Below, piece by piece: positions 8,791 to 16,729 of a stretch of 64,000 nt of DNA. The DNA lies in the NCBI GenBank assembly GCA_041749535.1, contig JBGTBE010000108.1, forward strand, positions 1 to 64,000, given 5' to 3'. The notes under the pieces were generated by a model. It worked only from the letters and a program-made list of their open reading frames with translations, was not told where the DNA came from and searched no databases. Made by a program: the position numbers and the translations under genes. Each line of letters starts with the position of its first letter. Positions within the stretch are counted from its first letter, which is position 1. Source of the stretch: JBBQZU01 sp041749535 (GTDB lineage Bacteria; Bacteroidota; Bacteroidia; Flavobacteriales_D; Cryomorphaceae).

Positions 8791-9846
8791 ATGACAAAAA
8801 AATCCGATATCAGAAAGCTTACCCAAGGTGAGCTTATTGCCGAGATGACTGCTATCGGGGAACCTGCTTTTCGCGGCAAGCAGGTCTATGAGTGGCTGTG
8901 GGCAAAGAGGGCCAAATCCTTTGAAGCCATGACCAATCTGCCGAAAGGCTTACGCGAAAAACTAGAGACCCATTTTGAAATTCGGTCTATCACCATTGCC
9001 GACAAGCAAATAAGCCGCGATGGCACCATAAAGTATGCATTCAGACTGCACGAAGGCCATGTGGTAGAAGGGGTACTTATACCAACTGGTAGCCGCACTA
9101 CAGCGTGCATTTCCAGTCAGGTAGGCTGTAGTCTTTCTTGCAAATTTTGCGCAACAGGCCGCCTTAAGCTGATGAAGAACCTTGAGGCGTATGAAATATA
9201 CGATCAGGTAGCCGAGATATACCTCGATGCAGAAATACTGCGCAGCAAACCTTTGTCGAACATTGTGTATATGGGGATGGGCGAGCCATTGCTGAATTAT
9301 AAAAACGTATTGGAATCCACACACCGCATCGCAGATGATATAGGCTTGGGCATGTCGCCCAAACGCATCACGGTGTCTACAGCGGGCATTGCAAAAATGA
9401 TCACCAAATTGGGTGATGATGGCGTAAAATTCAATCTTGCATTGTCCCTCCACGCAGCCAATGATGGAAAGAGGAACCAAATAATGCCCATTAACGAAAG
9501 CAACTCATTGGATGTAATTGCCGAAGCCTTGAAATACTTCTATGTGAAAACCGGGAGCAGGGTAACGTTTGAATACATCATCTTCAAGGATTTTAATGAC
9601 ACCATTGAGGATGCAAGAGAGCTTGCCGAATTCTGCAGAAATATACCGTGTAAGATCAATATCATAGAGTACAATCCCATTGATGACGGGGAGTTTCAGC
9701 AAGCAGACCCCGAAAAGGTGGACGCTTTTGCAGCATTTCTCGAAAGGTGCAACCTGGTGGTAAATGTGCGCAGAAGCCGGGGCAAGGATATAGATGCCGC
9801 CTGCGGGCAGCTGGCAAATAAGAACAAGGCTGTACTCAAGGCATAA
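8791..9846 (+). CDS. rlmN: 23S rRNA (adenine2503-C2)/tRNA methyltransferase RlmN
   Basis: RlmN is a radical SAM enzyme that methylates C2 of A2503 in 23S rRNA and, in several bacteria, A37 of tRNAs. The 351-residue protein has the radical SAM cysteines C113, C117 and C120 in GCSLSCKFCA. It also has the MGMGEPLLNY motif and the C-terminal RRSRGKDIDAACGQL segment, whose Cys serves as the mechanistic cysteine of the family. The N-terminal QVYEWLW helix region is typical. It faces an unrelated gene on the opposite strand across a 12-base gap. Confidence 0.96.
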   Translation: MTKKSDIRKLTQGELIAEMTAIGEPAFRGKQVYEWLWAKRAKSFEAMTNLPKGLREKLETHFEIRSITIADKQISRDGTIKYAFRLHEGHVVEGVLIPTGSRTTACISSQVGCSLSCKFCATGRLKLMKNLEAYEIYDQVAEIYLDAEILRSKPLSNIVYMGMGEPLLNYKNVLESTHRIADDIGLGMSPKRITVSTAGIAKMITKLGDDGVKFNLALSLHAANDGKRNQIMPINESNSLDVIAEALKYFYVKTGSRVTFEYIIFKDFNDTIEDARELAEFCRNIPCKINIIEYNPIDDGEFQQADPEKVDAFAAFLERCNLVVNVRRSRGKDIDAACGQLANKNKAVLKA

Positions 9847-9858
9847 TTGGCCTGCTTG

Positions 9859-10587
9859 TCAAAAACCAAAACCTATGCGCACCCCTGCCTGAAAGGCTGC
9901 TTCAAAGCCAGTTTCCTCTCTTATAAAGTACGATTCGGGGACATTGACATTATCTGTATCCACGATGTGCAATGACTTGTACCGCGCACCTGCTGCTACA
10001 TAAAAATCGGCGAATATATTGCTGGACAACGAAAGTGCTTGAAAACCAACCGTGACCATCGCGGATGCGTACTTTCTGCTATCGGTAAACTCATACCCTG
10101 CCACAAGTACATCATTGGTATCAATAACCTGGTATAGTTTTACGTACTCTCTGTATACCAAGCTAAGACCCACATACCCCCCGTATAACTCACCCGTATC
10201 CTGAAAGTACCGACGACCGGAAAGTGTTGCAGCATACCGTGTTCTAATGGATACATTTCTACCGTACGAATCCAACTCATCTTCAAACCAACTGGATGCG
10301 TAGTTTCTTCTTGTGGGACCAAAGCCTACTTCGATACTTGCCTTTGGTGCAATCATCTTTTCAAAATAAAATTGAAAATCACCAAAAAAGACCTGAACAG
10401 GATCGAACTTAACAGCGTTTACTATGGCATACAATGTGTCGGGTTCACTGAGAGGGTCGTATATGCTGTCAGCCCGGGTATTCTGAGCATTTGCTGTCAG
10501 CGTGCACATGAGCGCTGCGAAGAGGGTATATTTGCAAAAGTAGTTTCTCAATTTGCCATAGGTACCGGATACAGCGAAAGTAGCCAT
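9859..10587 (-). CDS. Putative outer-membrane beta-barrel protein of unknown function
   Basis: I do not recognise a family. A signal peptide-like stretch ends in LTANAQ, followed by a ~200-residue mature part of alternating hydrophobic and aromatic strands. It ends in GVRIGFGF, whose terminal aromatic residue is typical of outer-membrane barrels. I used the Met at 10587; a further Met at 10605 would overlap the divergent gene's coding sequence by 16 bases. Even so the two divergent starts are only a few bases apart, so each gene's promoter must lie inside the other's 5' region, or this start lies further downstream. Presumably an envelope protein. Confidence 0.65.
   Translation of the reverse strand: MATFAVSGTYGKLRNYFCKYTLFAALMCTLTANAQNTRADSIYDPLSEPDTLYAIVNAVKFDPVQVFFGDFQFYFEKMIAPKASIEVGFGPTRRNYASSWFEDELDSYGRNVSIRTRYAATLSGRRYFQDTGELYGGYVGLSLVYREYVKLYQVIDTNDVLVAGYEFTDSRKYASAMVTVGFQALSLSSNIFADFYVAAGARYKSLHIVDTDNVNVPESYFIREETGFEAAFQAGVRIGFGF
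10527..10542. promoter_or_regulatory. Back-to-back TAnnTTTG boxes in the divergent gene pair
   Basis: TATATTTG on the plus strand (10527-10534) abuts TACTTTTG on the minus strand (10535-10542). The plus box would give a leader of about 50 bases for the gene starting at 10590. The minus box would begin transcription inside the opposing gene's assigned signal-peptide region, so one of the pair may be accidental. No -33 TTG sits at the expected distance for either. Confidence 0.25.
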
Positions 10588-10589
10588 AA

Positions 10590-12149
10590 ATGCACCACAT
10601 ACCACGAAATATCATCTGGGGGGTTTTTATCCTGATAATGGCAACTGGTGTGCGCGCACAGACCATCACCAATGTTCAAATGGGTCCGTTGCTTAGCGAT
10701 AACAAGGACTATGAGTTGCAGTATATCTTCGGAACAGATTCCACCCACTTTTTTACCCTGCGCCATAGTGGGAAGAAGAAGGATGGTATTGCAATTGAAA
10801 AAATACGTACCGACAGTCTCACAGTAGAGCGTACATCTCGAATCAGCTTTCCGGATTTAGATGGCGCTGAACCCATGTTGCTCTACCCGCTCTCGCTTGC
10901 AGGCAGGAACTATCTTTTCACCACCACTGAGGAGAATTCGAGCGACAGGATCTTCATACACGCCTGGAGAATAAATCAGGGCCTTGAACTTGAAAAGGAA
11001 CCGATTACAGTCGGCATTGCTTCCAAAAGCGTACTCAATACCGGACAGCAATTCCACTCCTACTCAAACACGAGCAGCGACCTGTTCGCACTCATCATCC
11101 CCACTGAAGCACAACCCCTTAGGAACAAGAAATTTGAAGTGACGCTTTGGGAACCAGATTTGAATATAATCCATAGAAAAAACCTCGAATTGCCTTACGA
11201 GGCAAGCAATTTTCAATTCGAAGAAGTACTGATAGATAGCACCTTGGCTATCTATATTTTGGCTAGCGTGCCCGAAAACAAGTTGGAGAATGACAAGGGA
11301 AACAAGAGCCTGAGTGGAAAAGAATTCTCGGTAATCCGGTATAGCTGGCAGGAAGAATCCATACAGGAAAAATCCCTATCAGTAGGTACAAAGTGGCTGT
11401 ATGAGGTGAGATTGATAAAAAACAGCAATTCAACTGTTCAAATAGCTGGCTATTTCAGCAATATGATCGAATTGATCATGTCGGGGACTTTCTCTGTGGA
11501 GCTGGATGCAAACACTGGTGCGATTCTGAACCAAGGCCTGGTTCCTTTCGAGCGCAGCTTCAAAGGACAGTTTCGTCCCACCGGCAGCTCACCTGAAAAA
11601 ACAGACCTCAGGGAGTATAGCATTGGCTTTCTGAACCCAATTGGTGATGGAACCATTGAAATGATCAGCGAGAAAAACTACACCCAAACTTCTACCGTGT
11701 TCAACCCGGCTACAGGCACCTACTCTGTTATAAAAGTTTTCAATTTTGACCAGATTGTTGTGTCGCGTATTGATCCTTCAGGCAATTTACTTTCAGCTGT
11801 TAAGGTACCCAAGTTTCAGTCATCAGCCCGTTATTCTGGCAGTTATACATCCTACCATTCCTTTAGGCTCCATGGAACAACTTATCTTGTTTACAATGAC
11901 CATGAGCGCAATGAGACCCTCAGCACAAACGATGAAAAAAGCTACCGCTCCCTAAACTCCTACTCAGTAGCGCAGCCAATGATTGCGGCCATTGGGTCGG
12001 ACGGCGTTGTGAACAAACAAAGTATTGTGAAAAACAGTGATACCAAAGCCGTTATGAACCCAAGGTATTGCTATGCAATTCCGAATGGCTTGATTATCAC
12101 TGCTTTTATGGGTTCCCGAACACAATATATCAAAGTGAGCCTGCCATGA
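10590..12149 (+). CDS. Secreted protein of unknown function
   Basis: I recognise no family. The protein has a clear signal peptide (about 1-24, ending VRAQ) and about 495 mature residues rich in beta-type sequence, Ser, Thr and Asn, with no Cys cluster and no T9SS sorting domain. The look is that of a periplasmic or surface beta-propeller-like protein, but no repeat period is obvious by eye. Start codons of this gene and its divergent neighbour nearly touch, so the two may be co-regulated. Three bases after its stop another frame opens that leads into the polyprenyl synthase. Confidence 0.75.
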   Translation: MHHIPRNIIWGVFILIMATGVRAQTITNVQMGPLLSDNKDYELQYIFGTDSTHFFTLRHSGKKKDGIAIEKIRTDSLTVERTSRISFPDLDGAEPMLLYPLSLAGRNYLFTTTEENSSDRIFIHAWRINQGLELEKEPITVGIASKSVLNTGQQFHSYSNTSSDLFALIIPTEAQPLRNKKFEVTLWEPDLNIIHRKNLELPYEASNFQFEEVLIDSTLAIYILASVPENKLENDKGNKSLSGKEFSVIRYSWQEESIQEKSLSVGTKWLYEVRLIKNSNSTVQIAGYFSNMIELIMSGTFSVELDANTGAILNQGLVPFERSFKGQFRPTGSSPEKTDLREYSIGFLNPIGDGTIEMISEKNYTQTSTVFNPATGTYSVIKVFNFDQIVVSRIDPSGNLLSAVKVPKFQSSARYSGSYTSYHSFRLHGTTYLVYNDHERNETLSTNDEKSYRSLNSYSVAQPMIAAIGSDGVVNKQSIVKNSDTKAVMNPRYCYAIPNGLIITAFMGSRTQYIKVSLP

Positions 12150-12188
12150 CCAATGCAGGTAACTATTTCAGATATTTGCCCGACTCAA

Positions 12189-13160
12189 ATGGAGATTAAG
12201 GAAATTAAATCGCTTATAGTCCCTGAAATGAACGAGTTTGAACAGCGGTTCAAACAGTCCATGAAAAGCGAGACCGCGCTCCTCGACAGAATTACCCATT
12301 ATATCATAAAGAGCAAAGGCAAGCAAATAAGACCCATGTTCGTTTTTCTTTCAGCCAAGTTATGTGGAGGCATGAATGATTCTGTGTACACGGCTGCATC
12401 ACTGATTGAACTTCTTCACACTGCCACCCTCGTACATGACGACGTGGTGGACGATTCCAATTTCAGAAGAAACTTCTTCAGCATCAATGCCCTATGGAAG
12501 AACAAAATAGCAGTATTGGTGGGCGATTTTCTACTTTCTCGTGGTTTGCTGATGAGCGTAGAAAAAGGCGAATTTGAATTGTTGCGCATCGTGAGCAATG
12601 CAGTGAGAGAAATGAGTGAAGGGGAGCTCTTGCAAATGGAAAAAGCACGAAAACTCAATATTACGGAAGAGGTCTATTTCGATATTATCAGGCAAAAAAC
12701 CGCATCGCTTATTGCAGCTTGCTGCCAAAGCGGCGCCCATGCAGCAGGTGTTTCTAAGGAAGTATCAGAGAGGATGCGGCTCTTCGGTGAAAAGGTGGGT
12801 ATTGCATTTCAAATTAAGGATGATATTTTCGACTACCAAGTTGGAGCCAATACTGGAAAGCCCAGCGGTATTGACATCAAAGAGAAAAAAATGACATTGC
12901 CCATCATTTATACCTTACAAGTGGCATCAACTGCCGACCGCCGGTGGATCATTAACACGGTGAAACACCACAACGAAGACAGGAAGCGTGTAAATACTGT
13001 CATCGACCTTGTGATCAATTCTGGCGGGATAGACTATGCTGCTTCTGTGATGAAAAACTACAGAAATGAGGCAATCGAAATTCTTCATAGCTTTGAGCAA
13101 AGCGAGGTACGCAATGCACTTGAAGGTCTCGTTCAATACACCATTGACAGAACAAAATAA
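12189..13160 (+). CDS. Polyprenyl (octaprenyl-type) diphosphate synthase
   Basis: This prenyltransferase adds isopentenyl units to make a long all-trans chain, probably the side chain of menaquinone. The first Asp-rich motif is DDVVDD (about 84-89) and the second is DDIFD (about 214-218). GKQIRPMFV near residue 46 carries the conserved diphosphate-binding basic residues. I prefer the ATG at 12189 because MEIKEIKSLIVPEMNEFE matches the usual Bacteroidota N-terminus; a frame from 12153 would add 12 unconserved residues. It probably follows the upstream secreted protein gene in one transcript. Chain length cannot be told from sequence by eye. Confidence 0.9.
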   Translation: MEIKEIKSLIVPEMNEFEQRFKQSMKSETALLDRITHYIIKSKGKQIRPMFVFLSAKLCGGMNDSVYTAASLIELLHTATLVHDDVVDDSNFRRNFFSINALWKNKIAVLVGDFLLSRGLLMSVEKGEFELLRIVSNAVREMSEGELLQMEKARKLNITEEVYFDIIRQKTASLIAACCQSGAHAAGVSKEVSERMRLFGEKVGIAFQIKDDIFDYQVGANTGKPSGIDIKEKKMTLPIIYTLQVASTADRRWIINTVKHHNEDRKRVNTVIDLVINSGGIDYAASVMKNYRNEAIEILHSFEQSEVRNALEGLVQYTIDRTK

Positions 13161-13199
13161 CTTTTAAGCCTCGTTTAGGGCTGCCATTTAGCAATCACC

Positions 13200-13652
13200 A
13201 TGATAGCATTTAGGTTCAAAATTCTTTTAATCTATATATTCTCAGCCACGGTGGGTGCATGCTTGATTGGCAGTTGTAAAACAGAAAAACCATCAGAAGC
13301 GAAAGGTCAAAAATCAGTTGGCGAAGTAGAGGTGGTGGACTACTATGCAAACAGGGGAGTGAAAATGAAAGGCAAGAGCATAGACGGGAAGCGCTCTGGA
13401 TTGTGGGAGTCCTTTTATCCCTCAGGCTATCGCTGGAGCGAAATGAATTACAACAATGGCCTGCGAGAGGGAGTCACCACCACCTATTTCTCAAACGGTA
13501 TGATGCGATACAGCGGACAATATTACAATGACGAGCGCAGTGGTGTGTGGCAGTTTTACGATTCACTGGGCGTCCTCATCCACAGAATAGATATGGATGA
13601 ACCACTGCAGGCATCTGACTCACTCCAATTAAAATCCCTTTCGGTAAATTGA
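13200..13652 (+). CDS. Lipoprotein with MORN-variant repeats
   Basis: The N-terminal 26 residues form a lipoprotein signal with the lipobox LIGSC, so the mature protein should be lipid-anchored at Cys26. The remainder carries at least three MORN_2-type repeats (KMKGKSIDGKRSGLWESFYP, then similar units with NGLREGVTTTYFSNG and NDERSGVWQFYDS). Proteins with such repeats are often labelled YwqK-family antitoxin, but no toxin is adjacent and the lipobox points to an envelope role. Its stop overlaps the TTG start of dnaG as TTGA, so the two genes are probably translationally coupled. Confidence 0.75.
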   Translation: MIAFRFKILLIYIFSATVGACLIGSCKTEKPSEAKGQKSVGEVEVVDYYANRGVKMKGKSIDGKRSGLWESFYPSGYRWSEMNYNNGLREGVTTTYFSNGMMRYSGQYYNDERSGVWQFYDSLGVLIHRIDMDEPLQASDSLQLKSLSVN

Positions 13653-15592
13653 TTTCAAAAACTTCCATAGACCGAATTTTCGATACCGTACAAATTGAGG
13701 AGGTTGTATCAGACTTTGTACAGCTCAAACGTGCCGGATCGAGTTTCAAAGGGCTGAGTCCTTTCAACAGTGAGCGCACACCTTCATTCTACGTATCGCC
13801 CACTAAGGGCATTTTCAAAGACTTCAGCTCTGGCAAAGGTGGAAATGCGGTAACATTTCTCATGGAACTAGAGAACATGACTTACCCTGAGGCTTTGCGA
13901 TATCTTGCAAATAAGTATCAGATAGAAATTGAAGAAACCGAAGTTTCCGCAGAGTACAAAGAGGAGGTAGGCCTGAAAGAAAGCCTCTCCCTTATCAACA
14001 AATTTGCTGGGGAATATTTCGAAACTGGACTTTGGAATACAGATGAAGGCAAAAGCATTGGATTGAGTTATTTCCGTGAACGGGGCTTTACAGATGCCAC
14101 CATCAAAAAATTCGGTCTAGGCTATTCATCTGATAAGAATGACGGACTCCAAATGGCCTCTATTGCTGCTGGATACAACCCGGCTCATTTAATTACCCTA
14201 GGCCTTGCGAAATACGGAGAACATGGAACTTACGATTTCTTCAGAAGCAGGGTAATATTCCCTATCCGAAACATTACCGGGAAGATTACCGCCTTTGCGG
14301 GCCGCACTTTAAAAAGCGATAACAAAGTAAAATACCTCAACTCCCCTGAAAGTGAGCTTTATGACAAGAGCAAAACCCTCTATGGCATTTATGAGGCGAA
14401 GAAAGGCATCATGGCAAATGACCTTTGCTTTCTGGTAGAGGGTTATACCGATGTAATCTCCTTACATCAAGCAGGTGTAGACTATGCGGTAGCTTCTGCA
14501 GGCACTTCGCTCACTGCAGAGCAAGCAAAGCTTATAAAGCGGTATACAAAAAATGTAGCCATCCTTTACGATGGAGATAAGGCAGGGATCAAAGCTGCTC
14601 TGCGTGCCATCGACTTGCTGCTTGAAGAGGGACTTTTTGTGAAGGTGGTACTTTTTCCGGATGGTCACGACCCCGACTCTTTCGCGCGTGCCACCCCCCA
14701 GCAGGAGCTCTTTGACTACCTGAAAAGTGCTTCAAAAGATTTCACTGATTTTATGGCCGATGTACTACTGGAATCAGGCAATGAAGACCCTATACAAAAG
14801 GCCCAGGCGTCGAGAAGAATGGTGGAGAGTATTGCACTCATTACAGACCACATAGTTAGGAGCGTATATCTTAGCAGGGCTGCAATTTGCCTTGGAATTT
14901 CGGAGCAAATATTGTTGCTTGAGCTGAACAGGCTTGTGCGAAGCCGTGGCCTCAAATCAGCGGGAGTCATGCCAGAACTCGTCAATGATGAGAAGGGCGC
15001 CATTTCCAAACAGGATAAACCACTCCCGGAGTCCGACCATCTAAGCCTGGAAAGAGAAGTAGCGAGGATTTTAATACTTTACGGCTCTCAGGAATTTGAT
15101 CTCGAAATATCGGATGAAAACGATGAAGAAAAGATACTTTCTGTGAGCCTTGCAGAGTATGTGATCCACGAACTCACCACTGAAGGGCTTGAATTCGAAT
15201 CGCCGATTTACAGCAAAATATTAAACGTATTCAAGAGTAGCTTTGAGGAATCCGGAAATTTCCCGGATGCAACTTTTTTCGCGAAAAACCCGAATCAGGA
15301 ATTAACTGAAGCCATGGCAGGACTTATTGCTACGCCTTATGAACTCAGTATCAACTGGTCCGAAAAACACAGAATCTACACCGATACAGAGGAACAAAAC
15401 CTGAAAAGAACAGCATTTGATCCACTTATGAGATTGAAATTGTGGCGGGTAAGAAAGTTGATCCAACAAGTTGACGCAAGTCTGAAAACCAATCAGGACG
15501 AAGAAGAACTTACCAAACTCCTTCAAGAAAAAATAAGGCTAGATAAATTGAAATCGGAAGTGAGTAGTTTTTTTGGATCCACAATCATATAG
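13649..15592 (+). CDS. dnaG: DNA primase DnaG, zinc-ligand-less variant
   Basis: DnaG makes the RNA primers for replication. The order is N-terminal CHC2-like domain (about 1-100), catalytic core with TOPRIM (VEGYTDVISLHQAG near 270 and YDGDKAG near 311) and a C-terminal DnaB-binding-type region. The TTG start gives the normal Bacteroidota N-terminus MISKTSIDRIF and overlaps the previous stop by four bases. The zinc-binding pattern CPFH...CFGC is replaced by S37-P-F-N40 and D58-F-S-S61, so all four ligands are absent while the surrounding residues (TPSF, SPTKGIF, GKGGNAV) are intact. The same kind of loss is, to my memory, seen in other Flavobacteriia primases. Confidence 0.95.
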   Translation: MISKTSIDRIFDTVQIEEVVSDFVQLKRAGSSFKGLSPFNSERTPSFYVSPTKGIFKDFSSGKGGNAVTFLMELENMTYPEALRYLANKYQIEIEETEVSAEYKEEVGLKESLSLINKFAGEYFETGLWNTDEGKSIGLSYFRERGFTDATIKKFGLGYSSDKNDGLQMASIAAGYNPAHLITLGLAKYGEHGTYDFFRSRVIFPIRNITGKITAFAGRTLKSDNKVKYLNSPESELYDKSKTLYGIYEAKKGIMANDLCFLVEGYTDVISLHQAGVDYAVASAGTSLTAEQAKLIKRYTKNVAILYDGDKAGIKAALRAIDLLLEEGLFVKVVLFPDGHDPDSFARATPQQELFDYLKSASKDFTDFMADVLLESGNEDPIQKAQASRRMVESIALITDHIVRSVYLSRAAICLGISEQILLLELNRLVRSRGLKSAGVMPELVNDEKGAISKQDKPLPESDHLSLEREVARILILYGSQEFDLEISDENDEEKILSVSLAEYVIHELTTEGLEFESPIYSKILNVFKSSFEESGNFPDATFFAKNPNQELTEAMAGLIATPYELSINWSEKHRIYTDTEEQNLKRTAFDPLMRLKLWRVRKLIQQVDASLKTNQDEEELTKLLQEKIRLDKLKSEVSSFFGSTII

Positions 15593-15597
15593 GTTTG
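15590..15597 (+). promoter_or_regulatory. -7 box before the mscS-family gene
   Basis: TAGGTTTG at 15590-15597 matches TAnnTTTG and ends 10 bases before the ATG at 15608, which suggests a very short leader. The nearest upstream TTG is only 14 bases away, closer than usual. Confidence 0.35.
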
Positions 15598-15607
15598 CTC
15601 CAATCTG

Positions 15608-16729
15608 ATGGGTGATATTTTCACATACAAATTAATAAATACTGAATTCTTAAGCATCTCGCTTGGTAGTATACTTCTCCTACTTCTTATTGTCCTTCTC
15701 ACCCGTGCGGCAAGAAAAATATACACCGTAGTTATAAGCAGAAAGCTGCGTAGTATGGATGCCTTTGATAAGGAGAGAGAGCAAATACTGGTAAGGGCCG
15801 GCAGGAGCGTAATACTAATCATTGGCATTATAGTGGCCATCATGACGTTGAATCTTGATGAACTGGTAATGTTTATATTCAGGTATGAACTTGTTCGGGT
15901 GGACAAGATTGCCCTGACACCGGGAAAAATAATAGTCTTTGTCCTAATCATCTTCTTTGCACGTCTCCTGTCACGGCTGCTGAGAGTGATCCTAAAGAAG
16001 AACTTTTCGAAGAAAGCATGGATTGACGAAGGCAAGGAATACACCATATTCAAGCTGACCAAATATGCGCTTTATGGGCTGGCAATTCTGATAGGCCTCA
16101 CAAGCATTGGCCTTGATATCAAGCTCATACTTGGAGGTATCGGGGCACTATTGGTCGGAATTGGGTTTGGTTTGCAACACTTGTTTTACGATCTCATTTC
16201 CGGACTTATCATCCTATTTGAAGGACCCGTGAAGGTAGGCGATGTAATTGAGGTGAACGGATTGGTTGCCAGGGTGCAACAGATAGACATTCGAACTTCG
16301 AAGGTGCTTACACGCGATGGTAAGTACATCATCATACCAAATTCCAACCTGATTGGAGAAAAAGTGGTGAACTGGAGCCATGGCTCTGAACTGACAAGAT
16401 TCAACATTAATGTTTCAGTAAAATTTGGCTCCGACACCGTTTTGGTGCGCGATCTTCTTTACAATGCAGCGCTCAGGCACCCCGATGTGAGCAAAAACCG
16501 GGAAATAATAGTGCGTTTCGAAGACTTCGGAGAAAACGGATTGAAGTTCAGTGTGTTTTTCTGGGCGAGAAAAACGTGGGTTGTAGAAACCCTTCAAAGC
16601 GAGATACGCTTTGATATAGATCAGCAATTCAGGGCACACGGAATCAAAGTTCCAGTGCCGCAGCAAGAAATGTACATATACCCTTCAGGCAAGGGCAATG
16701 ACAATCCGTTCAGCGACACAACTCAATAG
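15608..16729 (+). CDS. MscS-family mechanosensitive ion channel
   Basis: This is a small-conductance mechanosensitive channel of the kind that releases solutes on osmotic downshock. Four hydrophobic segments are visible (about 15-32, 58-80, 95-113 and 157-190). The last merges into the pore-lining, Gly-rich helix GGIGALLVGIGFGLQHLF, followed by the conserved beta domain (SGLIILFEGPVKVGDVIEVNG, residues ~198-218) and the C-terminal alpha/beta part. The length of 373 residues matches medium-size homologues. Its last 20 bases overlap the end of the convergent recJ gene. Confidence 0.9.
   Translation: MGDIFTYKLINTEFLSISLGSILLLLLIVLLTRAARKIYTVVISRKLRSMDAFDKEREQILVRAGRSVILIIGIIVAIMTLNLDELVMFIFRYELVRVDKIALTPGKIIVFVLIIFFARLLSRLLRVILKKNFSKKAWIDEGKEYTIFKLTKYALYGLAILIGLTSIGLDIKLILGGIGALLVGIGFGLQHLFYDLISGLIILFEGPVKVGDVIEVNGLVARVQQIDIRTSKVLTRDGKYIIIPNSNLIGEKVVNWSHGSELTRFNINVSVKFGSDTVLVRDLLYNAALRHPDVSKNREIIVRFEDFGENGLKFSVFFWARKTWVVETLQSEIRFDIDQQFRAHGIKVPVPQQEMYIYPSGKGNDNPFSDTTQ

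Noticed and set aside
12153..12188. Upstream start for the polyprenyl synthase
   Set aside because: It adds 12 residues not seen in the family; the ATG at 12189 gives the usual start.
13200..13652. MORN-repeat lipoprotein as an antitoxin
   Set aside because: The repeat family is often so named, but no toxin is adjacent and the lipobox indicates an envelope protein.
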